Positions 27,312-36,553 are shown, counted from the first letter of the stretch. The stretch: DNA of 42,789 nucleotides from Marinobacter sp. (GCA_029264995.1 JAJUKC010000012.1:1-42789); one strand, 5' to 3'. Program-made: numbers and translations. The notes: a model not told the origin generated them from the letters alone.

Positions 27312-28394
27312 TCAGCCCCGCTGGTCTGAGGTGTCAACAGGGCGCACCTGCTCACCCGGCGAGACAAATCCGGCGCCCCGGGTAATCAGGCGGATCTCCG
27401 GCGGCAATCCGGCAACCCAGGCGCCGTCGGTCGAGACGCTCAGCAACCGTACGGTTTCGAACACCACCCGGTTATCAGCATCGACAAACTTCACGCCGGG
27501 GCGACCGTCGTCATCCAGCCCCAGGTAGGCAGGCGATATGAATGTGGCCTGTTGCTCCGGCAGTTGAATGCTCAGGCTGGCGGAGCCGCCCGCAGCACGC
27601 CTCAGTTCCGGATTTTCCACCACCACTTCCACCGCAAAACCTCGGGTGTCTGGATTGGCAGCACTGGCCACAAAGCTGACGACGCCAGCCAGTCGGGAGC
27701 CATCCAGCAGCTGAATATCCACTGCCTGCCCCGGTTGAACCTGTGCCGCCGATTGCTGGGGGATCTGCCCGGTGGCTTTCAGGCGGTCTATCTGTACCAG
27801 TTCAAACAGAGGGGTTCCCACCTGTACCAGGCTGCCCTCGTCCACTTCGCGGCGATTCACAATGGCATCAAAAGGCGCTACCGGTTTGAGGTGATTCAGT
27901 GCCAGCTCGGCCGAGGCAAGCTCAGCTCTTGCCGCAGCAAGCTCACTCTGCAGGCGCAGTATTTCGGTTTCGGCGGCCAGATTGCTGGAGCGCAGTTTCC
28001 GGGCGGCGGCCAGGTCTGCTTCTAGTTTGCGAATACTGGCCTGCCAGCGCTGAACCACCGTGTCCCGACCGTCCGTCGACAAGGTCGCCAACACCGTACC
28101 CGCTTTCACCTGTTGCCCCAGCTGAACGTTCAGTTGCTCAACAGTACCGGCCACCCGGGCACTGACCTGAACCGACTGCCAGGGCTCCAGCTGGCCCTGA
28201 AGTTTCAGGGTTGGTTGATAAGCCTGGGCGCTGACCGGTGTTACCTCTACCCGGGTTATGGCTACCTGTTCGGAGGCCGGCTCCTCCGGCGCCTCATCAC
28301 TGGCAACTTTTACCTCACCGGTTGCCATCCAGATAACCAATAACACGATGACCAGAAGGGATAATCCCAGGGAGCTCCATTTTGCTCTTGTCAT
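27312..28394 (-). CDS. RND efflux periplasmic adaptor (membrane fusion protein)
   Basis: This adaptor links the RND pump to an outer-membrane channel. From ATG 28394 (MTRAKWSSLGLSLLVIVLLV), preceded by GCGAGTGGTGC, it has 360 residues; the longer frame to 28445 adds 17 residues before the anchor. An N-terminal membrane anchor covers about 9-26 without a lipobox. The lipoyl halves are VSARVAGTVEQLNVQLGQQV and VAPFDAIVNRREVDEGSLV. Between them lies a helical hairpin (about 115-165) rich in Ala, Leu and Arg. Beta-barrel and membrane-proximal domains follow. It is the promoter-proximal gene of the pump operon and diverges from the ilv operon. Confidence 0.94.
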   Translation of the reverse strand: MTRAKWSSLGLSLLVIVLLVIWMATGEVKVASDEAPEEPASEQVAITRVEVTPVSAQAYQPTLKLQGQLEPWQSVQVSARVAGTVEQLNVQLGQQVKAGTVLATLSTDGRDTVVQRWQASIRKLEADLAAARKLRSSNLAAETEILRLQSELAAARAELASAELALNHLKPVAPFDAIVNRREVDEGSLVQVGTPLFELVQIDRLKATGQIPQQSAAQVQPGQAVDIQLLDGSRLAGVVSFVASAANPDTRGFAVEVVVENPELRRAAGGSASLSIQLPEQQATFISPAYLGLDDDGRPGVKFVDADNRVVFETVRLLSVSTDGAWVAGLPPEIRLITRGAGFVSPGEQVRPVDTSDQRG

Positions 28395-28470
28395 GCACCA
28401 CTCGCCGTGAACAGATTCGGTTTGAGAAAGCGGAAAAACCGGCACCGGTTGAATTTCCGGAAATAAGCCC

Positions 28471-28500
28471 TTGCATCCGCCTGAAAACGTGGGTTAGATT
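28471..28500 (+). promoter_or_regulatory. Candidate ilv operon promoter
   Basis: TTGCAT (28471-28476) and TAGATT (28495-28500), 18 bp apart, are the best -35/-10 pair upstream of the leader peptide. They place the start of transcription near 28507, about 38 nt before the leader ATG. Both hexamers are weak matches to consensus, so this is tentative. Confidence 0.35.
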
Positions 28501-28544
28501 CTACACACATTGTTCAACTCAATTCAGAGCAGATTGTCGATTCC

Positions 28545-28637
28545 ATGAATCTCAACGCAGTTATGGTCCTTGTGAAGCTAGTCCTGGTGGTCGTGGTACC
28601 GTCCGGGGGCTTTTGCGTGGACAAGCGGGTGAGATAG
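28545..28637 (+). CDS. ilvL: ilv operon leader peptide (attenuation)
   Basis: This 30-codon open frame lies between the promoter region and the terminator hairpin in front of ilvG. It starts MNLNAVMVLVKLVLVVVV and ends CVDKRVR followed by TAG. Ten of 30 codons are valine and four leucine, most of them in codons 6-18; there is no isoleucine codon. E. coli ilvL has runs of Ile, Leu and Val codons and controls ilvGMEDA by ribosome stalling. This frame has the same position and composition, so I read it as a functional analogue. The ribosome-binding site is weak (AGAGCAG about 13 nt upstream); ATG codon 7 is an alternative start. Stalling on scarce Val or Leu aminoacyl-tRNA would free the downstream antiterminator. 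Confidence 0.85.
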   Translation: MNLNAVMVLVKLVLVVVVPSGGFCVDKRVR

Positions 28638-28671
28638 CGACAACCTGACAACGACACCAGAAACCCCCGGC
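28603..28671 (+). promoter_or_regulatory. Candidate ilv antiterminator pairing
   Basis: CCGGGGG (28603-28609), followed after one base by TTT, lies inside the leader frame just after the valine codons. It can pair with AAACCCCCGG (28661-28670), the 5' arm of the terminator, with one bulged C. A ribosome stalled on the Val/Leu codons would leave this segment free and block the terminator. This is the classic attenuation geometry; the competing pause hairpin was not worked out. Confidence 0.55.
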
Positions 28672-28699
28672 ACCGCAAGGTCCCGGGGGTTTCTTTTTT
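28660..28699 (+). terminator. ilv attenuator terminator hairpin
   Basis: The 11-bp perfect stem GAAACCCCCGG (28660-28670) / CCGGGGGTTTC (28683-28693) is capped by ACC-GCAA-GGT, a GNRA-type tetraloop on three more pairs. Six T residues follow at once (28694-28699). This is a textbook intrinsic terminator lying between the leader peptide and ilvG, only 27 bp before its ATG. Confidence 0.9.
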
Positions 28700-28726
28700 G
28701 CGGCAAAGAAAAAGGGAAAAACGACC

Positions 28727-30424
28727 ATGAACGGCTCACAGCACATTCTTGAAGCGTTCCACCGCCATAACATCAGCACGGTTTTCGGGTATCCGGGTGG
28801 CTGCATCATGCCCCTGTACGACGCGCTGGTGGATGACGTGGGTGTGGAGCATGTGCTGTGCCGCCACGAACAGGCCTGTGCCCTGGCGGCAGACGGTTAC
28901 GCCCGGGCCAGTGGCCAACTGGGAGTTTGTATTGCCACCTCCGGCCCCGGCGCCACCAACCTGATCACTGGCGTTGCCAATGCCTACATGGATTCCATCC
29001 CCCTGCTGGTGATCACCGGGCAGGTCCCCTCCGGATTGATTGGTACCGACGCCTTTCAGGAAACCGACATCCTTGGCATGACCCTGGGCATCGTCAAACA
29101 CAGCTACCTGGTGGATGACCCCGAAGACCTGCCGGGCATTCTGGAGGAAGCCATCGACCTGGCCCAGGCTGGCCGCCCCGGGCCGGTGTGGATTGATATT
29201 CCCAAAGATATTCTGTTGTCCGAGATTGAGGCTCCAGCCCCGGCCTGCACCGAGGCACCGCCAGCGCATTGCCCGGAGATCGGCCCGGCCCTGGCCATGC
29301 TGAGATCAGCCAGGCGGCCCCTGCTCTACAGCGGTGGTGGTGTGTCTCTGGCCGGAGCCGAAGACCGTTTTCGTACCTTTGCCGAAGTCTCGGGGCTGCC
29401 GGGCGTCGTTACCCTCAAAGGCATAGGCAACGCCGGCCGAAACAACCCGAATGATCTGGGCATGCTCGGCATGCACGGTTCCCGGGCGGCCAACAAGGCG
29501 GTTGACGAGTGCGACCTTCTGGTCGTGATCGGCGCCCGGCTGGATGACCGTGCCACCGGCAAGCTGGACGGGTTCGCGCCCAATGCCAGGATGATCCACG
29601 TTGATGCCGATGCCGCCGAGATCAACAAACTGCGGCCGGCAGACCTGTCTCTGCGTGGTGACCTGAACGCCATCCTGGCGGCATTAACCGATGCCATTGC
29701 GGCTGAGCCACTGGCCATCGACGCCTGGCAGAAACAATGCCGCACCTGGCATACCACCGGAGGCTTTCGCGCCGCAGATAACGAGGAACCGTTGGCCTCC
29801 ATTACCGGCCCCGCATTCATTCGTCAGCTTTCCGGCATTACCGGCGACAACACCATCATCGCCTGCGATGTTGGCCAGCACCAGATGTGGGTTGCCCAGT
29901 ACTACCAGTTCGCCCATCCACGCCACCACCTGACCAGTGGTGGTCTGGGCACCATGGGCTTCGGGCTTCCGGCGGCCATCGGCGCCCAGTTCTCGGACCG
30001 AACACGAACCGTCATCAACGTGACCGGTGATGGTTCGTTCATGATGAACGCACAGGAACTGGCCACCATACGGCGCTACAACCTGCCGTTGAAGCTGATC
30101 ATTCTGGACAACCAGTGCCTGGGCATGGTTCGTCAGCAACAGGAACTGTTCTACAACAACCGCGAAAGCCAGATCGATCTGGATGACAATCCGGACTTTG
30201 TCGCCATGGCCCGGGCGTTCGATATCCCGGCCCTGCACATTGAGCGGACCGACCAGATCCGCCGCGGCATCGAAACCATTCTGGCTTACAACGGCCCGAT
30301 GCTGCTGCACGTTGCCATCAGTCGTGAAGAGAACGTCTGGCCCATCGTCAAAGCCGGCGCCAGCAACAAGGAAATGATTGACGAACCCCGTAAAACGAAC
30401 AGCCGCAAGGAGCAGGTAGCATGA
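28727..30424 (+). CDS. ilvG: Acetolactate synthase large (catalytic) subunit IlvG
   Basis: This ThDP- and FAD-dependent enzyme condenses two pyruvates to 2-acetolactate, or pyruvate with 2-oxobutyrate to acetohydroxybutyrate: the first common step to valine, leucine and isoleucine. The 565 residues match E. coli IlvG (548) in order. The ThDP-activating glutamate is E48 in CRHEQACALAADGYAR. SGPGATNLITG follows at about residues 71-81. The metal-ThDP motif begins GDGSFMMNAQELATIRR at G434. The start is preceded by AAAGGG. Identification as IlvG rather than IlvB or IlvI rests on the ilvM-type small subunit and the leader. Transcription is set by the attenuator upstream. The stop overlaps ilvM by four bases. 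Confidence 0.95.
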   Translation: MNGSQHILEAFHRHNISTVFGYPGGCIMPLYDALVDDVGVEHVLCRHEQACALAADGYARASGQLGVCIATSGPGATNLITGVANAYMDSIPLLVITGQVPSGLIGTDAFQETDILGMTLGIVKHSYLVDDPEDLPGILEEAIDLAQAGRPGPVWIDIPKDILLSEIEAPAPACTEAPPAHCPEIGPALAMLRSARRPLLYSGGGVSLAGAEDRFRTFAEVSGLPGVVTLKGIGNAGRNNPNDLGMLGMHGSRAANKAVDECDLLVVIGARLDDRATGKLDGFAPNARMIHVDADAAEINKLRPADLSLRGDLNAILAALTDAIAAEPLAIDAWQKQCRTWHTTGGFRAADNEEPLASITGPAFIRQLSGITGDNTIIACDVGQHQMWVAQYYQFAHPRHHLTSGGLGTMGFGLPAAIGAQFSDRTRTVINVTGDGSFMMNAQELATIRRYNLPLKLIILDNQCLGMVRQQQELFYNNRESQIDLDDNPDFVAMARAFDIPALHIERTDQIRRGIETILAYNGPMLLHVAISREENVWPIVKAGASNKEMIDEPRKTNSRKEQVA

Positions 30425-30699
30425 AGCCGAATCATGAAAGCGCCAGTCAACGATATACCCTGAATTGCCGCATGAACCAGGAAGCGGCAGCTCTGGAGCG
30501 GCTGTGCCGGGTGGTGCGGGTACGCGGCTTCCGGATTTCCAGGATGGCCATGGAATCAACTGGCGACACCCTCGACATTGCCCTCACACTGGAGGGTTCC
30601 CGGCCAGTTGCTATGCTTCAATCTCAGCTGGAGAAACTGCATACCGTTGCCGGAGTTGAACTGGTCTCCGATACCATGGCACGGTCGCGATCAGCTTGA
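30421..30699 (+). CDS. ilvM: Acetolactate synthase small subunit IlvM
   Basis: This 92-residue regulatory subunit consists of a single ACT-type domain, as in E. coli IlvM (87 residues) and unlike the longer IlvH and IlvN-plus proteins. The typical pattern is RYTLNCRMNQEAAALERLCR, then VVRVRGFRISRMAMES and a second strand-helix unit ending in GVELVSD. It overlaps ilvG by ATGA, which suggests coupled translation and equal amounts of the subunits. ilvD follows 21 bp later. Whether the enzyme is feedback-resistant, as AHAS II is, cannot be read from sequence. Confidence 0.92.
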   Translation: MKPNHESASQRYTLNCRMNQEAAALERLCRVVRVRGFRISRMAMESTGDTLDIALTLEGSRPVAMLQSQLEKLHTVAGVELVSDTMARSRSA

Positions 30700-30720
30700 A
30701 ACGACGGAGAGGGATAACGC

Positions 30721-32397
<1,677 letters not shown>

Positions 32398-32441
32398 TTA
32401 GGGTTGGGCTCGCAGCCTTGTTGTTATGGGGCAGGCACGGC

Positions 32442-32522
32442 GGGTATGGGGTATTTTTCTTCGGGAAAAAGAACTCGCTTCGCTCAGACACCTTTTTCCT
32501 GTCAGAAAAATACCCCATACCC
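32442..32522. repeat. Hairpin repeat, copy 1
   Basis: The outer stem is 19 bp and perfect: GGGTATGGGGTATTTTTCT at 32442-32460 pairs with AGAAAAATACCCCATACCC at 32504-32522. The inner stem is GGAAAAAG (32464-32471) with CTTTTTCC (32492-32499), enclosing a 20-nt loop that contains the mirror-like CTCGCTTCGCTC. The inner 36 bp recur in inverted orientation as copy 2. The outer stems of the two copies differ in sequence. Confidence 0.85.
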
Positions 32523-32593
32523 CCCTACCGACGTGCAGAACAGATATAGCCTTTTTGAAAGACATCACTGCGTTACCCGTAGTGCCCGTCGGC

Positions 32594-32680
32594 GCGGGGT
32601 GGTTGGTGGGTTTTTCGCCGGAAAAAGGTGTCTGAGCGAAGCGAGTTCTTTTTCCAAGACAAATCCACCGGCCACCCCGC
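32594..32680. repeat. Hairpin repeat, copy 2 (inverted)
   Basis: The outer arms at 32594-32613 and 32661-32680 pair over 20 positions: 17 Watson-Crick and 3 G-T. In plus-strand RNA the three would be G-U pairs, in minus-strand RNA A-C mismatches, which suggests the structure acts in plus-strand (ilv) transcripts. The core at 32620-32655 is the exact reverse complement of copy 1. The right arm continues into CCGGCCACCCCGCAAGCC (32668-32685), which recurs at 38642-38659. Confidence 0.8.
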
Positions 32681-32734
32681 AAGCCCGCCCCGCAGCCAGA
32701 AGGCTAGGAACGAGGCAAACTCAAAGTCCGACGA

Positions 32735-33178
32735 CTACCAGGCCTTGTAAGGCAGAAACTTCCCGTTCATGGTAACCACCACCCGGTCGCCCTTGGGATT
32801 CTCTTCCTTCTCAATGTCCATGGTGAAGTCAATGGCACTCATGATGCCATCCCCGAATTTCTCGTGAATCAGCGCTTTCATGGTATCGCCATACACCCCT
32901 ACCACTTCATACAGGCGATAGATCAGCGGGTCTTGGGGAACAGCGCCATCCCACGCTTTTTTGGGGCAGACCTGCAGGGCTTCGGCTACCGGCTTGTCGA
33001 GGCCGAGGGTTTCGCAGAGGGCGAAAGCCTTGTCCTCGGTGAGGCTGTTCATCCCGAGAGCCGCAGAGGTGGTGAACACCGGCGACAGCCCCACTGCCTC
33101 GGCAATCGCTTCCCAGGTCATGCCCTTGGCAACTTTGGCTTCAAGGATTTTTGCGGTCATCAGTTCTTTGTTCATCAT
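32735..33178 (-). CDS. cynS: Cyanate hydratase (cyanase)
   Basis: Cyanase converts cyanate and bicarbonate to carbamate and CO2; carbamate then yields ammonia and CO2, so cyanate serves as a nitrogen source. The frame has 147 residues. The catalytic residues R88, E91 and S114 lie in PLIYRLYEVVGVYGDTMKAL and GDGIMSAIDF, at a constant offset of eight from E. coli CynS (R96, E99, S122). The N-terminal helical domain (TAKILEAKVAKGMTWEAIAE) and the C-terminal end GKFLPYKAW also match. It starts after AGAGGAACCAACC and is the last gene of the transporter operon, 27 bp from the ATPase. No carbonic anhydrase (cynT) is nearby. Confidence 0.97.
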   Translation of the reverse strand: MMNKELMTAKILEAKVAKGMTWEAIAEAVGLSPVFTTSAALGMNSLTEDKAFALCETLGLDKPVAEALQVCPKKAWDGAVPQDPLIYRLYEVVGVYGDTMKALIHEKFGDGIMSAIDFTMDIEKEENPKGDRVVVTMNGKFLPYKAW

Positions 33179-33205
33179 GGTTGGTTCCTCTCTTCACTTT
33201 TAACG

Positions 33206-34114
33206 TCAGGCATTCACCGCACGAGCGGCAGTTTCGGATTTGGTTTCAGGTTCGGCCGCCGCCGGTTCCGGCTGAGCGATACCTTTGGCAGGCTCGACAA
33301 CTTTCGGGCTGCCGTCTTGTTCCGGCAGGGCCGAGCCGCTTCGGTTGACCAGGAAGTCAACCAGGTAGTCCCGGGTCTTGTGGTAAGCCGGGTTCTGGAA
33401 AATGGTGGCCCGCGCCCGCGGATGCGGGATGTCCACTTTCACACTCTCGGCGATGCGAGCATTGGGGCCGTTGGACATCAGAAAGATGCGGTCGGACAGG
33501 AGAATGGCTTCATCGACATCGTGGGTGATCATGAACACGGTCTGGCGGGTTTCTTCCCAGATCTTCACCAGTTCATCCTGAATCACTCCTCGCGTAAGGG
33601 CATCCAGCGCGCCGAAGGGTTCATCCAGCAGCAGGAGTTCCGGCTGGGTAGCGAAGGCCCGGGCGATGCTCACCCGTTGGCGCATGCCGCCTGAGAGCTG
33701 CGAGGGCTTGCGGTTCATGGCGTGCTCCAGGCCCACCATTTTCAGGTAGCGCTCGCTGTGCTCCCTCACCTTTTCCTTGGACCAGCCGGGCCAACGGGCT
33801 TTCACCGCAAATACGATGTTGTTCAGGGCGGTTTTCCAGGGCAGCAGGCTGTAGTTCTGAAACACCACGCCGCGCTCCAGGCCCGGGCCCTTTACTTCCT
33901 TGCCGTTCATCACCACGTTGCCGGCGCTGGCTTCGTCCAGGCCAGCCAGCACGTTCAGGATGGTGGATTTGCCGCAGCCGGAGTGGCCGATGATGCAGAC
34001 GAACTCGCCTTTTTCCAGGGCAAAGCGGATATCCTCGAAGACGGTCAGCTCACCGCCCTGGCCATCCGGATAGACTTTGGACAGGCCATCTACTTCCAGG
34101 AATGGTTTACTCAT
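33206..34114 (-). CDS. ABC transporter ATPase, nitrate/cyanate type (CynD/NrtD-like)
   Basis: This 302-residue ATP-binding subunit belongs to the nitrate/sulfonate/taurine importer class. Walker A is GHSGCGKST (about 43-51), the Q-loop VVFQNYSLLPW, the signature LSGGMRQRV, Walker B LLLLDEPFGALD and the switch histidine MITHDVDEA. A 35-residue Ala/Pro/Glu-rich tail follows the catalytic fold and is unusual for the class. A GGAGACCTGTT site precedes the start. The gene order (binding protein, permease, ATPase, cynS) matches cyanobacterial cynABDS, so cyanate is the favoured substrate; nitrate or nitrite cannot be excluded from sequence. Confidence 0.92.
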   Translation of the reverse strand: MSKPFLEVDGLSKVYPDGQGGELTVFEDIRFALEKGEFVCIIGHSGCGKSTILNVLAGLDEASAGNVVMNGKEVKGPGLERGVVFQNYSLLPWKTALNNIVFAVKARWPGWSKEKVREHSERYLKMVGLEHAMNRKPSQLSGGMRQRVSIARAFATQPELLLLDEPFGALDALTRGVIQDELVKIWEETRQTVFMITHDVDEAILLSDRIFLMSNGPNARIAESVKVDIPHPRARATIFQNPAYHKTRDYLVDFLVNRSGSALPEQDGSPKVVEPAKGIAQPEPAAAEPETKSETAARAVNA

Positions 34115-34169
34115 AACAGGTCTCCGTTCGGAGGGTTGAGGCCGGCATCGGCGGCCGGTGCCGGGCCGC

Positions 34170-34997
34170 TCATTCTTTGTACTCCACCAGTTTCTGGGCC
34201 TTGCCCAGGGCGAGGTCCAGCAGCATGCCCACCACCCCGATCATCAGGATGGAGAAGATCACACTGGCCAGATCCAGGTTGTTCCACTCGTTCCACACGT
34301 AGTAGCCAATGCCGGTGCCGCCCACGAGCATTTCCGCCGCCACGATGACCAGCCAGGCAATACCGATGGAGATGCGCATGCCGGTCAGGATGGTGGGCGC
34401 GGCCGCCGGCAGAATCACGGTTAACGCGGTTTTGATCGGCCCCAGTTCGTGGGTTCTGGCCACGTTCACCCAATCCTGCCGGACATTGGCCACACCAAAG
34501 GCGGTGTTAAGCAGCATCGGCCAGATCGAGCAGATGAAGATCACGAAGATGGCCGAGGCGTCCGAGTCCTGGATGATGAACAGGGCCAGGGGCATCCAGG
34601 CCAGCGGCGAAATCGGCCGCAAAACCTGGATGTAGGGGTTCAGGGCCTTGTACATCAGCGGAGACATACCGATCAGGAACCCCAGCGGCAAGGCGATGGC
34701 CATGGCCGCCAGGTAGCCGGTAAGTACCCGGTACACCGAATAGGCCAGCTGGATGCCGATACCCTTGTCGTTGGCGCCGGCGTCGTAGAACGGATTCGAC
34801 AGCTCGGCCCAGGCCAGCTTGATCACCGCTGATGGGGGCGGTACGCGGGATTCCTGGTCAGCGCCACCCATGAGCATTTCGTATTCGCTCATTCCGGTCT
34901 GGGCTTCCGGCGGCTGGGTTGCCATTTCCCACAGCCCCAGGGCCACAATCAGGAACGACACCGACAGCAACGCCGCCCGTATGTTCAGGGAAGCCAT
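34170..34997 (-). CDS. ABC transporter permease, nitrate/cyanate type (CynB/NrtB-like)
   Basis: This 275-residue inner-membrane permease of the importer has one N-terminal helix (about 7-26), then a polar stretch of about 60 residues. Five helices of the BPD_transp_1 fold follow, from YRVLTGYLAAMAIALPLGFL to the C-terminus. The ATPase-coupling loop is in the region TALTVILPAAAPTILTGMRI, as in NrtB and SsuC relatives. LRPISPLAWMPLALFI is a conserved motif of this group. GGGAGGGTG precedes the start, which lies two bases after the binding-protein stop. The polar stretch after helix 1 (MSEYEMLMGGADQESRVPPP) is longer than in SsuC. Confidence 0.91.
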   Translation of the reverse strand: MASLNIRAALLSVSFLIVALGLWEMATQPPEAQTGMSEYEMLMGGADQESRVPPPSAVIKLAWAELSNPFYDAGANDKGIGIQLAYSVYRVLTGYLAAMAIALPLGFLIGMSPLMYKALNPYIQVLRPISPLAWMPLALFIIQDSDASAIFVIFICSIWPMLLNTAFGVANVRQDWVNVARTHELGPIKTALTVILPAAAPTILTGMRISIGIAWLVIVAAEMLVGGTGIGYYVWNEWNNLDLASVIFSILMIGVVGMLLDLALGKAQKLVEYKE

Positions 34998-34999
34998 GG

Positions 35000-36421
35000 T
35001 TACACCCTCCCGATCGCAAAGCTGCGGGCATACTCTTCCGCGCTGTCCGGATCAAAAGTCTTGCCCATGATGATGTGGGTCTTGTAGGTCTTGTCCGGCG
35101 CGCTGTAGCCCATCTCCTCCATGAGCTTGCCGGTTTCTCCAGCCAGGTAGACCTGCTCGGCGATGCCCTTGTAATCCACGTCGCCCTCGATGTAGCCCCA
35201 GCGCTTCATCTGGGTGAGGATCCACACACCCATGGAATGCCAGGGGAACGGATCGAAATCGATGCGATCCGGCACATTCTTCACCTCGCCCAGGCCGTCC
35301 GCGTAGTACCCGGTCAGCACCTGCTGTATTACCGGGACCGGCTGGTTCAGGTAGTTCTTGGGCGCGATGGCTTCGGAAATTTCCTTTCGGTTTTCAGGGT
35401 TGTTGGAGTATTGGGTGGCATCAATGATGGCGCGCAGCAGGGCTCCATAGGTATTCGGATTCTGAGTCGCAAACTGCTGGCTGCAGGCGAAGGCGCAGCA
35501 GGGGTGACCTTCCCAGATATCCTTGGTAAGCATGTGAATGAAGCCCACCTTCTCCCACACGGCACGCTGGTTGAACGGGTCCGGTGACAGGTAGCCATCG
35601 AGGTTACCGGCACGCAGGTTGGCCACCATCTCGGGTGGCGGAACCACTCGGATCTGCACGTCCTTGTCCGGGTCGATACCGTTCTCGGCCAGGTAGTAAC
35701 GCAGCAGGAAGTTGTGCATGGAGTATTCGAACGGCACGCCGAACTTGAAGCCCTTCCACTGCTTGGGATCGCGTTTGTCCTTGTGGTCCACGTGCAGCAC
35801 GATGGCCTGGCCGTTGATGTTCTCCACGGCCGGCATGATGAACGGCTCCGGTGTGGAACCGGCACCCATGGTCATGGCCAGGGGCATTGGGGTGAGCATA
35901 TGGGACGCGTCGTATTCACCGGCCAGGGACTTGTCCCGGGCCACGGCCCAGCCCGCAGTCTTGGTCACGGTCACGTCCAGGCCGTAGCGCTCATAGAAGC
36001 CCATGGGGTGAGCCATAATGATCGGCGTGGCACAGGTAATGGGTACAAAGCCGACGTTCAGTTTGGTCTTCTCAAGCTTGCCGAGGGATTCCTTAACCGC
36101 AGCCTTGGCCTTGTCCATGGGGAACACGCTGCCCAGCAGCGCGGCGGCGGTGCCCGCACCCATCATTTTCATGAAGCTGCGGCGGCTGTGGTCGTTGTGG
36201 CCGAATACGGAGCGGACAACGGCGCTCTCGATGGCTCGGTCCATCATCTCTTCTGAATTCAGTGGCGCCTCCGATGCATCCTGCCTGCTGACGGAAGATT
36301 TTAGGTCCAGCGAAATTGCCGGGGCGTCCTGGCCGGGCTTACAGTCCGGGCAGCCACAGGTTTTGGCGTGGATCAGCGATTTGTCTCCATCAAACGGATT
36401 ACCAAGGCTCTTTGTCGTCAT
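35000..36421 (-). CDS. Tat-exported substrate-binding protein, nitrate/cyanate type (CynA/NrtA-like)
   Basis: This 473-residue periplasmic binding protein feeds the ABC importer. A full Tat signal lies unusually deep: SRRSFMKMMGAGTAAALLG at residues 79-97, with a possible cleavage site near 105-108. Before it is an 80-residue hydrophilic region with a cysteine cluster, CGCPDC, at 22-27. The mature part is NrtA/CmpA-like: LNVGFVPITCATPIIMAHPM, YERYGLDVTV, GVPFEYSMHNFLLRYYLAEN and SPDPFNQRAVWEKVGF. The start at 36421 has AGGAGAG in front, supporting the long form. It is the first gene of the operon, with a sigma-54 promoter about 120 bp upstream. Cyanate is the favoured ligand because of cynS. 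Confidence 0.92.
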   Translation of the reverse strand: MTTKSLGNPFDGDKSLIHAKTCGCPDCKPGQDAPAISLDLKSSVSRQDASEAPLNSEEMMDRAIESAVVRSVFGHNDHSRRSFMKMMGAGTAAALLGSVFPMDKAKAAVKESLGKLEKTKLNVGFVPITCATPIIMAHPMGFYERYGLDVTVTKTAGWAVARDKSLAGEYDASHMLTPMPLAMTMGAGSTPEPFIMPAVENINGQAIVLHVDHKDKRDPKQWKGFKFGVPFEYSMHNFLLRYYLAENGIDPDKDVQIRVVPPPEMVANLRAGNLDGYLSPDPFNQRAVWEKVGFIHMLTKDIWEGHPCCAFACSQQFATQNPNTYGALLRAIIDATQYSNNPENRKEISEAIAPKNYLNQPVPVIQQVLTGYYADGLGEVKNVPDRIDFDPFPWHSMGVWILTQMKRWGYIEGDVDYKGIAEQVYLAGETGKLMEEMGYSAPDKTYKTHIIMGKTFDPDSAEEYARSFAIGRV

Positions 36422-36537
36422 GGGGCACTCTCCTGAAGTACGGGTCGTTTATGCACTCTTGCGGTGCAGTAAAGTGGTGACTCGGCTCCCGGAGAGAATC
36501 TGCTCCCGGGCCGACAACACGTTCTGGAGGAGATATC

Positions 36538-36553
36538 GCAGGGTTTGTGCCAA
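36538..36553 (-). promoter_or_regulatory. Sigma-54 promoter of the cyanate operon
   Basis: On the minus strand the sequence reads TTGGCACAAACCCTGC. The GG (-24, complement of 36550-36551) and GC (-12, complement of 36538-36539) are separated by exactly 10 bp, and TTGGCAC is a perfect -24 element. It faces the binding-protein gene. Transcription would start near 36526, giving a leader of about 105 nt. The divergent gene encodes a sigma-54 activator, which strengthens the call. Confidence 0.8.

Larger units (their letters stand above)
32398..32734. repeat. Structured intergenic block with paired hairpin repeats
   Basis: This 337-bp gap between the converging ilvD and cynS genes has no coding potential I can support. 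It holds three adjacent hairpins: copy 1 (32442-32522), a middle structure (32528-32592; arms CCGACGTGC/GCCCGTCGG, inner stem CACTGCG/CGTAGTG at 32566-32584) and copy 2 (32594-32680). The 36-bp cores of the two copies (32464-32499 and 32620-32655) are exact reverse complements. The block looks like REP-type intergenic DNA or a structured 3' RNA. No T-tract follows either large stem, so ordinary intrinsic termination is not obvious. Confidence 0.8.

Noticed and set aside
32442-32522. Copy 1 hairpin as an ordinary intrinsic terminator of ilvD
   Set aside because: No T-tract follows the stem on either strand; the long A/T-rich arms and the conserved core suggest a repeat element instead.
32464-32655. 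The two 36-bp cores as a minimal CRISPR
   Set aside because: The copies are inverted rather than direct, there are only two, and there is no cas gene.
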